From contig DDIM01000021.1 in the NCBI GenBank assembly GCA_002338525.1, positions 1 to 7,690 on the forward strand: DNA of 7,690 bases, written 5' to 3'. A model generated the notes under the pieces. The model saw only the letters and a list, made by a program, of their open reading frames with translations, did not search any database and was not told where the DNA came from. The stretch comes from Micavibrio sp. UBA1850. Its GTDB lineage: Bacteria; Pseudomonadota; Alphaproteobacteria; Micavibrionales; Micavibrionaceae. Position numbers and translations under genes: made by a program. This document shows, in pieces, positions 1 to 6,673 of the stretch. Position 1 is the first letter of the stretch. The number at the start of each line of letters is the position of its first letter.

Positions 1-81
1 TGGGGCAATATTTTTATTAGAAATTAGCAATGCTGAGTTTAATTGTTGATTTAGTAACTCTTCAGTGATAATGTGATCACT
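1..81 (+). promoter_or_regulatory. AT-rich leader with a weak sigma70-like promoter candidate
   Basis: This stretch has no supported gene and is clearly AT-rich. A possible promoter is TTGTTG (43-48) and GATAAT (67-72) with an 18-base spacer. If it is used, the first gene's transcript would be almost leaderless, which would fit the absence of a visible Shine-Dalgarno sequence before that gene. An inverted repeat AGTGAT (64-69) / ATCACT (76-81) overlaps the candidate -10 and abuts the start codon, so it could be an operator. AT-rich DNA yields such matches easily, so this is a weak call. Confidence 0.25.
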
Positions 82-399
82 ATGAGCAAGTTTATTTTAC
101 TATTTACAGCATTTACTATGATCGTCTCCGTGACGGTCAGCGCTTCGCATGCTGCTCATGCCAGTGTTGATACGGACACGGAAATCTCCATAAGCGTTGA
201 TGCCGACAGCTCAGAGGATACCTCCCTGGGCAGTAATGGCTGCGATATGTCTTGCGGAGGATGTTGTATCCATCATGCTATTGACACTTCTCACAGCAAC
301 AACCTAGCCTCTGCAGGTCAAGGAAAGCTGCTTATGCCCGATACCACTCTGTTTGTATCGGATGTTATTTCCGGCCTCAAACGCCCTCCCAGAGCTTAA
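82..399 (+). CDS. Small exported Cys/His-rich protein, CzcI-like position
   Basis: This is a small predicted periplasmic protein of 105 residues, probably metal-binding. The N-terminus is a signal peptide: MSK, then a hydrophobic stretch at about residues 4-20, with likely cleavage near SASHA (about residue 24). The mature part starts acidic and Ser/Thr-rich. It then carries a compact cluster C54-x3-C58-x2-C61-C62-x-H64-H65 and ends in a basic, proline-rich tail (GLKRPPRA). I do not recognise a firm family. Position, size, export signal and a short Cys/His cluster resemble the CzcI-like small proteins encoded just upstream of czcC, so a role in periplasmic metal sensing or buffering is inference. 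I chose ATG 82; the frame also allows GTG at 73, which adds three residues before MSK. Neither start has a good ribosome-binding site. czcC follows on the same strand after 135 bases. Confidence 0.7.
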   Translation: MSKFILLFTAFTMIVSVTVSASHAAHASVDTDTEISISVDADSSEDTSLGSNGCDMSCGGCCIHHAIDTSHSNNLASAGQGKLLMPDTTLFVSDVISGLKRPPRA

Positions 400-477
400 T
401 TTTATAAGGCGTAGTGTATCTGCTCACTGACGAATGTCATGCGCAGGTATGTTTTTGCGACCTTATTCTTCAAGACT

Positions 478-496
478 GCGCTTTTATATCAAGCGC
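478..496 (+). repeat. Short inverted repeat upstream of czcC
   Basis: GCGCTT (478-483) and AAGCGC (491-496) form a 6-bp, mostly G+C stem around a 7-base AT-rich loop, 38 bases before the czcC start. No T-run follows, so it is not a terminator. It could be an operator half-site pair or a small leader hairpin. The rest of the 400-534 gap holds no supported gene. Confidence 0.25.
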
Positions 497-523
497 CGCC
501 TTATCCCCTTATTGACCCAAAAA

Positions 524-528
524 AGGAA
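524..528 (+). promoter_or_regulatory. Ribosome-binding site that fixes the czcC start
   Basis: AGGAA lies 6 bases before ATG 535. This supports starting czcC at MKKLLYTS rather than at the in-frame ATG 439, which would add 32 residues ahead of an otherwise normal signal peptide. Confidence 0.75.
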
Positions 529-534
529 ACTATA

Positions 535-1818
535 ATGAAAAAACTACTCTATACTTCTGCGTTGGCTGTTCTTTTGTGGCAACCGACACTCGCTGGAGCC
601 GAGACGCTGGATAAACAGGCGGCACTCCAGAGAGCTTTGCAGAACAACCCGACCTATAAGGCGGCGCTGGCGAATATTGATGCGGCGGACGGATCACGCC
701 TTCAGGCCTCTTTACCACCGAACCCCGATGCCGTTTTTGAGATTGAAAACTTCGCCGGAGAGGATGAAAATGAAGGTTTTGACGGCGCTGAACTCACACT
801 TGGCATTGAGCAAACAATTGAGATGGGCGGCAAGCGTAGCAATCGCACCAAGGTCGCCGATTTTGATTATAAAATTTCTCAACAACAAGCCAAAGCACAA
901 GCCTTGAGCCTTCTCGCTGAAACTGAATATGCCTTTATCCGCGTAGCCGTGGCACAGGAACGCATGGCACTGGCTGACAAGCGCCTTGATTTGGCCGATA
1001 AAACCCACAGCATCGTCAAAAAACGCATTGGCGCTGCAAAAGCAGCAGACATTCAGCACACTAAAGCCGATATTGAACGGGCAGCGGCAGAAGTTGAAAA
1101 ACGCAAGGCCCAAAAAGAATTAGTTACGGCACAAAATGATCTGGGGCGGTTGCTCGGTGTTATGGATGTGTCCGATCTTGATATTGAGGCCGATCTAGGC
1201 GCATTGCCGGATCTGATTGAAAAGCAAACTCTTCTGGATGCTTTAAGGAATGCCCCGCAATCGCAAGCACAGGAATTTGCCAAGATGCAAGCGCGCTCTT
1301 CTTTTGATCTTGCGAGATCACAGGGCGTCCCTGATCCGACTTTTGGTCTGGGTGTGCGGCGTTTTAATGAAAATGACAGTACAGCTTTGGTGGCCAGTCT
1401 GTCTTTTCCTATTCCTGTCTTTAATCGTAATCAGGGCGGAATTCAAGAAGCCAAGGCCAATATGATCAAGGCCGATGCGCAAAGCTATGCTGCTGGACTA
1501 TCTTTACGGCAATCCGCAATTCAGGCATGGGAAAGCCTCGCTTCCTCACTGGAAGAAACCAGCCGTTATCAGGACGAAATTATTCCTAGCGCCCGTAAAG
1601 CTTACAGCCAAGCCGATGATGGATATGGGCGCGGTGCTTTTACGTTTCTGGATCTGCTCGATGCACAGCGCACATTGTATGAGGTACAAGAAGCCCGTCT
1701 GGACAGCCTGTTGAGCGTTTATGAGGCCAAAGCACAAACCGATTTTTTGATGGGAACACACAGCTCTCTGATCACGCAAATATCGCAAACAAAGAATAAA
1801 GGACAAAATGATGAATAG
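535..1818 (+). CDS. czcC: CzcC-like outer-membrane efflux factor (TolC/OEP family)
   Basis: This is the outer-membrane channel of a tripartite metal efflux pump, forming the exit duct for cations delivered by CzcA and CzcB. The product is 427 residues, normal for CzcC. It starts with a signal peptide (MKKLL, hydrophobic to about residue 18, likely cleavage after AGA at about residue 22); no lipobox cysteine is present. Two tandem OEP repeats follow, at about residues 25-215 and 230-415. CzcC-type landmarks are LPPNPDAVFEIENFAG (residues 60-75), QTIEMGGKR (93-101), the central PDPTFGLGVRRF, the strand SFPIPVFNRNQGG, and FTFLDLLDAQRTL near the end. Long Ala/Gln/Glu/Lys-rich stretches fit the helical barrel. 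An in-frame ATG at 439 exists but lacks support. Its 3' end overlaps czcB by 11 bases (8 if czcB starts at its second ATG), so translation is probably coupled. The family is certain; the metal specificity cannot be read from this subunit. Confidence 0.93.
   Translation: MKKLLYTSALAVLLWQPTLAGAETLDKQAALQRALQNNPTYKAALANIDAADGSRLQASLPPNPDAVFEIENFAGEDENEGFDGAELTLGIEQTIEMGGKRSNRTKVADFDYKISQQQAKAQALSLLAETEYAFIRVAVAQERMALADKRLDLADKTHSIVKKRIGAAKAADIQHTKADIERAAAEVEKRKAQKELVTAQNDLGRLLGVMDVSDLDIEADLGALPDLIEKQTLLDALRNAPQSQAQEFAKMQARSSFDLARSQGVPDPTFGLGVRRFNENDSTALVASLSFPIPVFNRNQGGIQEAKANMIKADAQSYAAGLSLRQSAIQAWESLASSLEETSRYQDEIIPSARKAYSQADDGYGRGAFTFLDLLDAQRTLYEVQEARLDSLLSVYEAKAQTDFLMGTHSSLITQISQTKNKGQNDE
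1798..1803 (+). promoter_or_regulatory. Ribosome-binding site of czcB, inside the czcC 3' end
   Basis: AAAGGA lies within the last codons of czcC. It is 4 bases before ATG 1808 and 7 bases before ATG 1811. Spacing slightly favours the second ATG, which would drop one Met from the signal peptide and leave the mature protein unchanged. Confidence 0.6.
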
Positions 1819-2944
1819 AAAATTATTATCCATAGCAGTGCTGGGGCTTGCGCTTTTTGCATGGCAACTTACACCTACAATAATCACTTCGGCGAAAGCT
1901 GAAACAGAAGCGCATGATGATCACGGTCATGATGAACAAAAAGACCACGGCCATGATGACGGGCATGAGCATGAAGATGCCCATGATGAAACTGATGGTG
2001 ACGATCACGGTGATGACCATTCCGAGGAAGGGGATAACCATGACGAACACGGTCATGACAGCCATAAAAAGGAAGACAGCCACGATGACCATGGTCATGG
2101 CGGAGGCGACGATCATGGCGAGCATGAGGAAGGTAAAGTTGAAATTACGCCGGATGCTGCCAAGTTGACAGGCATTCAGGTTCAACAGGCCGGATCTGCT
2201 CTTGTGGCGATGACAACGCCGCTGACCGGACGCATTACACTGAATGAAAACACAACCGCCAATGTCCGCGCACGCTTTCCAGGCTTTGTGAAAGCTGTGC
2301 ATGTTAATCTGGGCGATACAGTGACAAAAGGCCAGAAACTGGCAACGGTTGAGAGCAATGAAAGCCTGAAAATCTATAGCGTCACCGCACCGATTGATGG
2401 TGTGATCCTAAGACGCGAAACCAATATTGGTGATGTTACGGATGGCAAGGAGCTGTTCGTGATTGCTGACCTTTCAACGGTCTGGGCGAAATACCACATC
2501 TTCCCGCGTGATGTTGCCAATATTAAAAAAGGCCAGCCCGTGGTGGTGCATACATTGGATGAAAAAACGAGCCAGAACGCGCAAATCTCCATGCTGTTCC
2601 CGACCACCGATGCATTGAGCCAGACGGTGATTGCGATTGCAGAGCTTCCCAATGAAAACGGCGTGTGGCGACCAGGCATGACAATTGAAGGCGATATTAA
2701 GGTTGGTGAAAAACAGGCCGCTATCGCTGTACCGCGCGATGCCCTTCAATTTATGGAAGACCAGCAAGTCGTGTTTGTAAAAAGTGGCAACACGTATGAA
2801 CCACGCCCTGTGAGCGTGGGTATGACCGGAACGGATAACGCCGAGATCACCTCCGGCCTGAAACGCGGCGAAACCTATGTGAGCGCCGGAAGCTTTGTCA
2901 TTAAGGCCGATATCCTAAAAGGTACAGCCGCCCACGAACATTAA
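1808..2944 (+). CDS. czcB: CzcB-like RND periplasmic adaptor with His-rich arm
   Basis: This is the periplasmic membrane-fusion protein linking CzcA to CzcC. The product is 378 residues. The signal peptide spans about residues 1-31 (cleavage after AKA, no lipobox Cys). Residues 36-106 are extremely His/Asp-rich (19 His and about 21 Asp), a probable metal-binding arm. The adaptor core starts near residue 110. It has a lipoyl half-motif (GFVKAVHVNLGDTVTKGQKL, 159-178), a second half (YSVTAPIDGVILRRETNIGD, 190-209), the typical LFVIADLSTVWAKYHIFPRD (216-235), a beta-barrel through WRPGMTIEGDI (288-297), and a membrane-proximal domain ending GSFVIKADILKG then AAHEH. Only about ten residues separate the two lipoyl halves, so the long alpha-helical hairpin of many adaptors is absent. 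The length is well below the roughly 520 residues of classical CzcB, although shorter adaptors of this type are common in the family. czcA follows after 28 bases. Confidence 0.92.
   Translation: MMNRKLLSIAVLGLALFAWQLTPTIITSAKAETEAHDDHGHDEQKDHGHDDGHEHEDAHDETDGDDHGDDHSEEGDNHDEHGHDSHKKEDSHDDHGHGGGDDHGEHEEGKVEITPDAAKLTGIQVQQAGSALVAMTTPLTGRITLNENTTANVRARFPGFVKAVHVNLGDTVTKGQKLATVESNESLKIYSVTAPIDGVILRRETNIGDVTDGKELFVIADLSTVWAKYHIFPRDVANIKKGQPVVVHTLDEKTSQNAQISMLFPTTDALSQTVIAIAELPNENGVWRPGMTIEGDIKVGEKQAAIAVPRDALQFMEDQQVVFVKSGNTYEPRPVSVGMTGTDNAEITSGLKRGETYVSAGSFVIKADILKGTAAHEH
1913..2125 (+). repeat. Degenerate CAY-GAY repeat coding the His/Asp-rich arm of CzcB
   Basis: Loosely repeated units of CAT/CAC and GAT/GAC, with interspersed GGT/GGC and GAA/GAG, encode CzcB residues 36-106 (recurring DHGHD, HDEHGHD and DDHGHG). 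The repeat is imperfect and uses mixed synonymous codons. This suggests an old, selected low-complexity segment rather than a fresh tandem duplication. Such segments can change length by slippage. Confidence 0.8.
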
Positions 2945-2972
2945 ATCTCCCGCGATATAGAGGATACACCCA

Positions 2973-5900
2973 ATGCTTGAGAACATTATTAAACAATCAA
3001 TCGCTCACAGATGGCTGGTTTTGATATCAGTCCTGGCGATTTGCGCCCTTGGAATTTACAATTTTAACCGCCTGCCGATTGATGCCGTACCGGACATCAC
3101 GAACGTGCAGGTGCAGATCAATACTGCAGCAGACGGGTACTCCCCCCTAGAGGTTGAGCAGCGCATCACATTCCCCGTTGAAACCGTGCTGGCTGGCATA
3201 CCGAAACTGGATTACACACGCTCCTTATCACGCTACGGCCTTTCACAAGTAACCGTGGTGTTTGAAGACGGCACTGACATATTCTTTGCGCGGCAACAAA
3301 TTGCCGAACGCTTGCAGCAAATTAAAAGCGAAATCCCCGAAGGCTTAGAGCCAATCATGGGGCCAATCAGTACAGGGCTTGGTGAAATCTTTTTCTATAC
3401 GGTTGAAGCCGAAGACGGCGCACTCAAAGAAGATGGAACGGCCTATACGCCTATGGATCTTTTAACGGTACAAAACTGGATTATTGTGCCGCAACTTCGT
3501 AATCTTAAAGGCGTAGTCGAAGTCAACACGATTGGCGGCTATGAACAGCAATTCCACGTCCAACCCTACCCAGATCAGCTCCTGTCTTACGATTTAAGCA
3601 TTCATGAAGTGATTGAAGCTCTGGAAGCCAATAATGACAATGCCGGAGCCGGATATATCGAGCGCAACGGTGAACAATATCTGGTGCGCATCCCTGGGCA
3701 GGTTGAAGGGCTGGAGGATATCCGCAATATTATTGTGACCAAGCGCGATGAGTTGACCATTCGCGTTCAAGACGTAGCCGCCGTGGAACTTGGCGCACCG
3801 CTTAGAACGGGCGCAGCCACAGAGAACGGTGACGAAATTGTTCTCGGCACAGCCATGATGCTGATGGGAGAAAACAGCCGTGATGTGTCATATCGCGTAG
3901 GTGAAAAACTTAAAGAAGTTGCTGCCAGTCTGCCTGAGGGCGTGATTGTTAAACCGATTTATGACCGTACGACTTTGGTTGAAAAAACCATCAAAACGGT
4001 TGAGAAAAATCTGGCTGAAGGCGCATTGCTGGTCATTGTTATTCTGTTCCTTCTTCTGGGGAATTTCCGCGCGGCTCTCATTACAGCCCTCGTGATCCCG
4101 ATTGCCATGCTTATGACGATTACAGGCATGGTGGAAAACAAGGTGTCGGGGAATTTGATGAGCCTCGGCGCTTTAGATTTTGGCTTGATCGTCGATGGTG
4201 CAGTGATCATTATTGAGAACTGTCTGCGGCGTTTTGGTATGGAACAGCATAAATTAGGGAGACTTCTTACAAAAGAAGAACGCTTTAATTTGGCCTCGAA
4301 AGCTACCGCTGAAGTGATTAAGCCCAGCATTTTCGGGATTTTGATTATCACTGTGGTGTATTTGCCAATCTTCTCGCTGACAGGCGTGGAAGGCAAGATG
4401 TTCCATCCGATGGCCTTCACGGTTGTTGTGGCTTTGCTCTCGGCAATGGTGCTGTCCATTACCTTCGTGCCAGCCGCTGTTGCAACCTTCATCACAGGCA
4501 AGGTGCATGAAAAAGAAAACATCGCCATACGCGGGGCAAAAAAGGCTTACGAGCCGATGCTGCGCTGGAGTATCGCGCATCCCTTACCGATTATTACAGT
4601 TGCAATCGCGCTTGTGGTGATCAGTATGTTTTCAGTGACAAAGATGGGATCGGAGTTTGTCCCTAATCTGGATGAAGGGGATATTGCTATTCAAGCCCTG
4701 CGGGCACCCGGTACCTCTCTGACAGAATCCGTGAGGATGCAATCCTTCATGGAAAAGATGCTGGTGCGCGACTTCCCTGAAGTGGACACGGTGATCGCAA
4801 GGATCGGTACAGCAGAAGTTGCCACCGATGCGATGCCACCTAATATTGCCGATACTTATGTTTTGCTAAAAAAGCGTGAAAAATGGCCTGACCCATCTAA
4901 ACCCAAAGAAAAGCTGGTTGAAGAAATGGAGGTGGCTTTGGAAGCTATCCCAGGCAGTAACTATGAGTTTTCACAACCCATTCAGCTTCGCTTTAACGAA
5001 CTAATTTCAGGGGTGCGTAGCGATGTGGCTGTAAAGATCTACGGCGATGATCTTGATCAGCTTGTTAAATCTGCAAATGATGTGTTGGAAGTTGTCCAGA
5101 ACATAGAAGGCGCAGCGGGTGCAAAAGTTGAACAAGTGACGGGATTGCCTGTTTTAAGCATCGTGCCTGATCGAAAACGCATGGACCTTTACGGCCTGAA
5201 TATCGCTGATGTACAGGAAATTGTACAAACCGCGATGGGTGGGCGCGAGGCCGGAACGGTCTTTGAAGGTGATAGACGCTTTGATCTGGTGGTGCGTTTG
5301 CCGGAATCGTTACGCACCGATATTGACGCATTAGATCGTTTGCCCATCCCACTCCCCAATGGTGAACAAGAAGGTGTCGATGAAACGCCTGATTATGTGC
5401 CTTTAGGCGAAGTGGCCGATATCTCGATTATTTATGGCCCGAATCAGGTTAGCCGCGAGAACGGAAAACGCCGGATTGTTGTAACCTCTAATGTAAGAGG
5501 ACGTGATTTGGGAAGCTTTGTTGGAGATATCCGTGAACAAGTTTCAGCCAATGTTCAATTGCCTTCTGGATACTGGACAGAATATGGAGGCACGTTTGAG
5601 CAGTTGATCTCTGCCAAACAGCGGCTTTCGATTGTCGTGCCGATCTCGCTTCTCTTGATTTTTGGGTTGCTTTTTATGGCCTTTAATTCTGGTCGTGCGG
5701 CATTGCTAATTTTCTCTGGCGTTCCCTTGGCGCTCACAGGTGGTATAGCAGCTCTGTGGTTGCGGGATATCCCGCTTTCGATATCCGCAGGTGTTGGTTT
5801 TATTGCGCTTTCAGGTGTGGCTGTATTAAACGGTGTGGTGATGCTGTCTTTTATCCGCGATCTGGAAAAACAGGGCAAGCCATTACAAGAGGCTATCATC

Positions 5901-6152
5901 GAAGGCGCGCTCACGCGGCTGCGTCCAGTGCTTATGACGGCATTAGTGGCCAGCCTCGGCTTTGTCCCTATGGCGCTCAATACAGGCGCAGGCGCGGAAG
6001 TGCAAAGACCGCTGGCGACCGTTGTGATTGGCGGGATTATATCCTCCACCATCCTGACATTGCTGGTGCTGCCAGCTCTCTACAAATGGTTTCCCAGTCG
6101 CTTTAGTATCCGCCGCAAGGCAAAACCCCAACCAACCCATACAGAAGGTTAA
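2973..6152 (+). CDS. czcA: CzcA-like HME-RND divalent metal/proton antiporter
   Basis: This is the inner-membrane pump that exchanges protons for divalent heavy-metal cations and feeds them to CzcB/CzcC. The product is 1059 residues, the usual size. TM1 is at about residues 13-30, followed by the first periplasmic domain (LPIDAVPDITNVQVQ; FFARQQIAERLQQI). TM2 and TM3 lie at about 350-363 and 367-387. TM4 carries DFGLIVDGAVIIIEN from residue 402, with D402, D408 and E415 at the same positions as the acidic residues reported as important for proton coupling in Cupriavidus CzcA. TM7 is at about 537-557; a second periplasmic domain and a second TM bundle start near 885. The DFG-x3-DGA pattern is that of divalent-metal pumps and differs from monovalent CusA-type pumps, which lack the first Asp. 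A ribosome-binding site AGAGGA (2959-2964) lies 8 bases before ATG. Zn, Co, Cd and Ni cannot be told apart by eye. Confidence 0.95.
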   Translation: MLENIIKQSIAHRWLVLISVLAICALGIYNFNRLPIDAVPDITNVQVQINTAADGYSPLEVEQRITFPVETVLAGIPKLDYTRSLSRYGLSQVTVVFEDGTDIFFARQQIAERLQQIKSEIPEGLEPIMGPISTGLGEIFFYTVEAEDGALKEDGTAYTPMDLLTVQNWIIVPQLRNLKGVVEVNTIGGYEQQFHVQPYPDQLLSYDLSIHEVIEALEANNDNAGAGYIERNGEQYLVRIPGQVEGLEDIRNIIVTKRDELTIRVQDVAAVELGAPLRTGAATENGDEIVLGTAMMLMGENSRDVSYRVGEKLKEVAASLPEGVIVKPIYDRTTLVEKTIKTVEKNLAEGALLVIVILFLLLGNFRAALITALVIPIAMLMTITGMVENKVSGNLMSLGALDFGLIVDGAVIIIENCLRRFGMEQHKLGRLLTKEERFNLASKATAEVIKPSIFGILIITVVYLPIFSLTGVEGKMFHPMAFTVVVALLSAMVLSITFVPAAVATFITGKVHEKENIAIRGAKKAYEPMLRWSIAHPLPIITVAIALVVISMFSVTKMGSEFVPNLDEGDIAIQALRAPGTSLTESVRMQSFMEKMLVRDFPEVDTVIARIGTAEVATDAMPPNIADTYVLLKKREKWPDPSKPKEKLVEEMEVALEAIPGSNYEFSQPIQLRFNELISGVRSDVAVKIYGDDLDQLVKSANDVLEVVQNIEGAAGAKVEQVTGLPVLSIVPDRKRMDLYGLNIADVQEIVQTAMGGREAGTVFEGDRRFDLVVRLPESLRTDIDALDRLPIPLPNGEQEGVDETPDYVPLGEVADISIIYGPNQVSRENGKRRIVVTSNVRGRDLGSFVGDIREQVSANVQLPSGYWTEYGGTFEQLISAKQRLSIVVPISLLLIFGLLFMAFNSGRAALLIFSGVPLALTGGIAALWLRDIPLSISAGVGFIALSGVAVLNGVVMLSFIRDLEKQGKPLQEAIIEGALTRLRPVLMTALVASLGFVPMALNTGAGAEVQRPLATVVIGGIISSTILTLLVLPALYKWFPSRFSIRRKAKPQPTHTEG

Positions 6153-6154
6153 AG

Positions 6155-6673
6155 ATGGAATGTAAACTTCTTAAAAAGCACCGCGGCATATATGCTGCGG
6201 TGCTTTTAGCAATATTAGTCATCGTTTCAGATCGCATAATTGAACAGGCCGTTTCACTGTATCTGCAGCATTCGGGAGGGGTCATAAAAATCACCCCATT
6301 CTTTAATCTGGTCTGGACGGGCAATGATGGTATCAGTTTTGGGATGTTGCAGGGGCTTCCGTATGGTCAATGGCTGCTTTCATTCATGGCGCTCATCATC
6401 ACTGGCTTCTTCTTTATTTGGCTGCTAAGGACGAAATCACTATGGGTATGCTGCGCTCTGGGGCTGCTTATCGGCGGCGCTTTAGGCAATACATTTGAAC
6501 GGCTGTATTATGGTTACGTGATAGATATCTTGGACTTCCATTTTGCCGGATATCACTGGCCAGCCTTTAATTTAACAGACAGTGCTATTTTTATAGGGGT
6601 ATCATTGCTGATATATTATGAACTTAAAAGTCCCGAACATTCAAATAATAAAGGGAACAAAAATTATGGCTGA
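6155..6673 (+). CDS. lspA: Signal peptidase II (LspA) paralogue of a metal-resistance cluster
   Basis: This is a predicted inner-membrane aspartyl protease that cleaves lipoprotein signal peptides (172 residues, normal size). It has four hydrophobic segments, at about 12-28, 72-91, 95-112 and 143-155. Motifs run in family order: SDRIIEQ (25-31) where the family usually has DQ-x-x-K; NDGISFGML (57-65); GNTFERLYYGYVIDILDF (111-128); PAFNLTDSA (136-144). The presumed catalytic pair D124 and D142 is intact, but the usual N-x-x-D-R is N-x-x-E-R and the DQ-x-x-K box has Arg and Glu in its variable key positions. It is therefore probably active but diverged, a paralogue rather than the housekeeping enzyme. 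It starts 2 bases after czcA, with AGAAGG (6143-6148) at good spacing, and overlaps the next gene by 8 bases. LspA genes recur beside CDF and other metal-efflux genes in resistance clusters. Its substrate is unknown and no lipoprotein is encoded here. Confidence 0.9.
   Translation: MECKLLKKHRGIYAAVLLAILVIVSDRIIEQAVSLYLQHSGGVIKITPFFNLVWTGNDGISFGMLQGLPYGQWLLSFMALIITGFFFIWLLRTKSLWVCCALGLLIGGALGNTFERLYYGYVIDILDFHFAGYHWPAFNLTDSAIFIGVSLLIYYELKSPEHSNNKGNKNYG
6174..6207 (+). terminator. Terminator-like 34-base palindrome within the start of lspA
   Basis: Arm AAAAGCACCGCGGCATA (6174-6190) is immediately followed by arm TATGCTGCGGTGCTTTT (6191-6207). All 17 positions pair except one G/T, which is a G-U wobble in RNA. 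The stem has a GC-rich centre and A/T ends, so the plus-strand transcript ends the stem in UUUU; the minus strand would give UUUUU. That is terminator geometry with a short U-run. It sits 19 bases after the lspA start codon and encodes residues 7-18. Possible roles are partial termination or attenuation between the CzcCBA and LspA/CDF genes, an RNA stability barrier, or a protein-binding dyad. The structure is certain; its function is inference. Confidence 0.45.
6651..6656 (+). promoter_or_regulatory. Ribosome-binding site that fixes the first CDF gene's start
   Basis: AAGGGA lies 9 bases before ATG 6666 and inside the end of lspA. It supports that ATG over the in-frame ATG 6618, which would add 16 residues lying wholly within lspA. 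Confidence 0.75.

Noticed and set aside
1..96. Open minus-strand frame reading out of the left edge
   Set aside because: It has no ATG or GTG start in frame within the window (only an internal TTG), and the roughly 30 residues match nothing I know. It could be chance in AT-rich DNA.
404..504. ATAAGGCG (404-411) and CGCCTTAT (497-504) as a long-range inverted repeat
   Set aside because: Eight bases over an 85-base gap with no extended pairing is within chance and fits no known element.
439..534. N-terminal extension of CzcC from ATG 439
   Set aside because: It has no ribosome-binding site and would bury a normal signal peptide behind 32 residues. ATG 535 has AGGAA at ideal spacing.
1914..2168. 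A Met-rich 84-codon plus-strand frame overlapping the His-rich arm
   Set aside because: The Met richness comes simply from reading CATGATGAT-type repeats one frame over. It has no independent ribosome-binding site or homology.
1826..2302. A 158-codon open frame on the minus strand across czcB
   Set aside because: It is the antisense shadow of the repetitive GAT/CAT coding of the His-rich arm, which keeps stops out of other frames. It has no plausible domain and would lie inside a clear gene.
370..2869. Shared SGLKR coding stretch in the small protein and CzcB (near 369 and 2851)
   Set aside because: The match covers only about five residues and the flanks differ, so it is coincidence rather than duplication.
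3959..4528. A 189-codon minus-strand open frame inside czcA
   Set aside because: It lies opposite the conserved TM2-TM6 region of CzcA, has no recognisable features, and is best explained as a shadow.
6618..6665. N-terminal extension of the first CDF from ATG 6618
   Set aside because: It lies within lspA with no good ribosome-binding site, while ATG 6666 has AAGGGA and gives the family-like MAD-Cys start.
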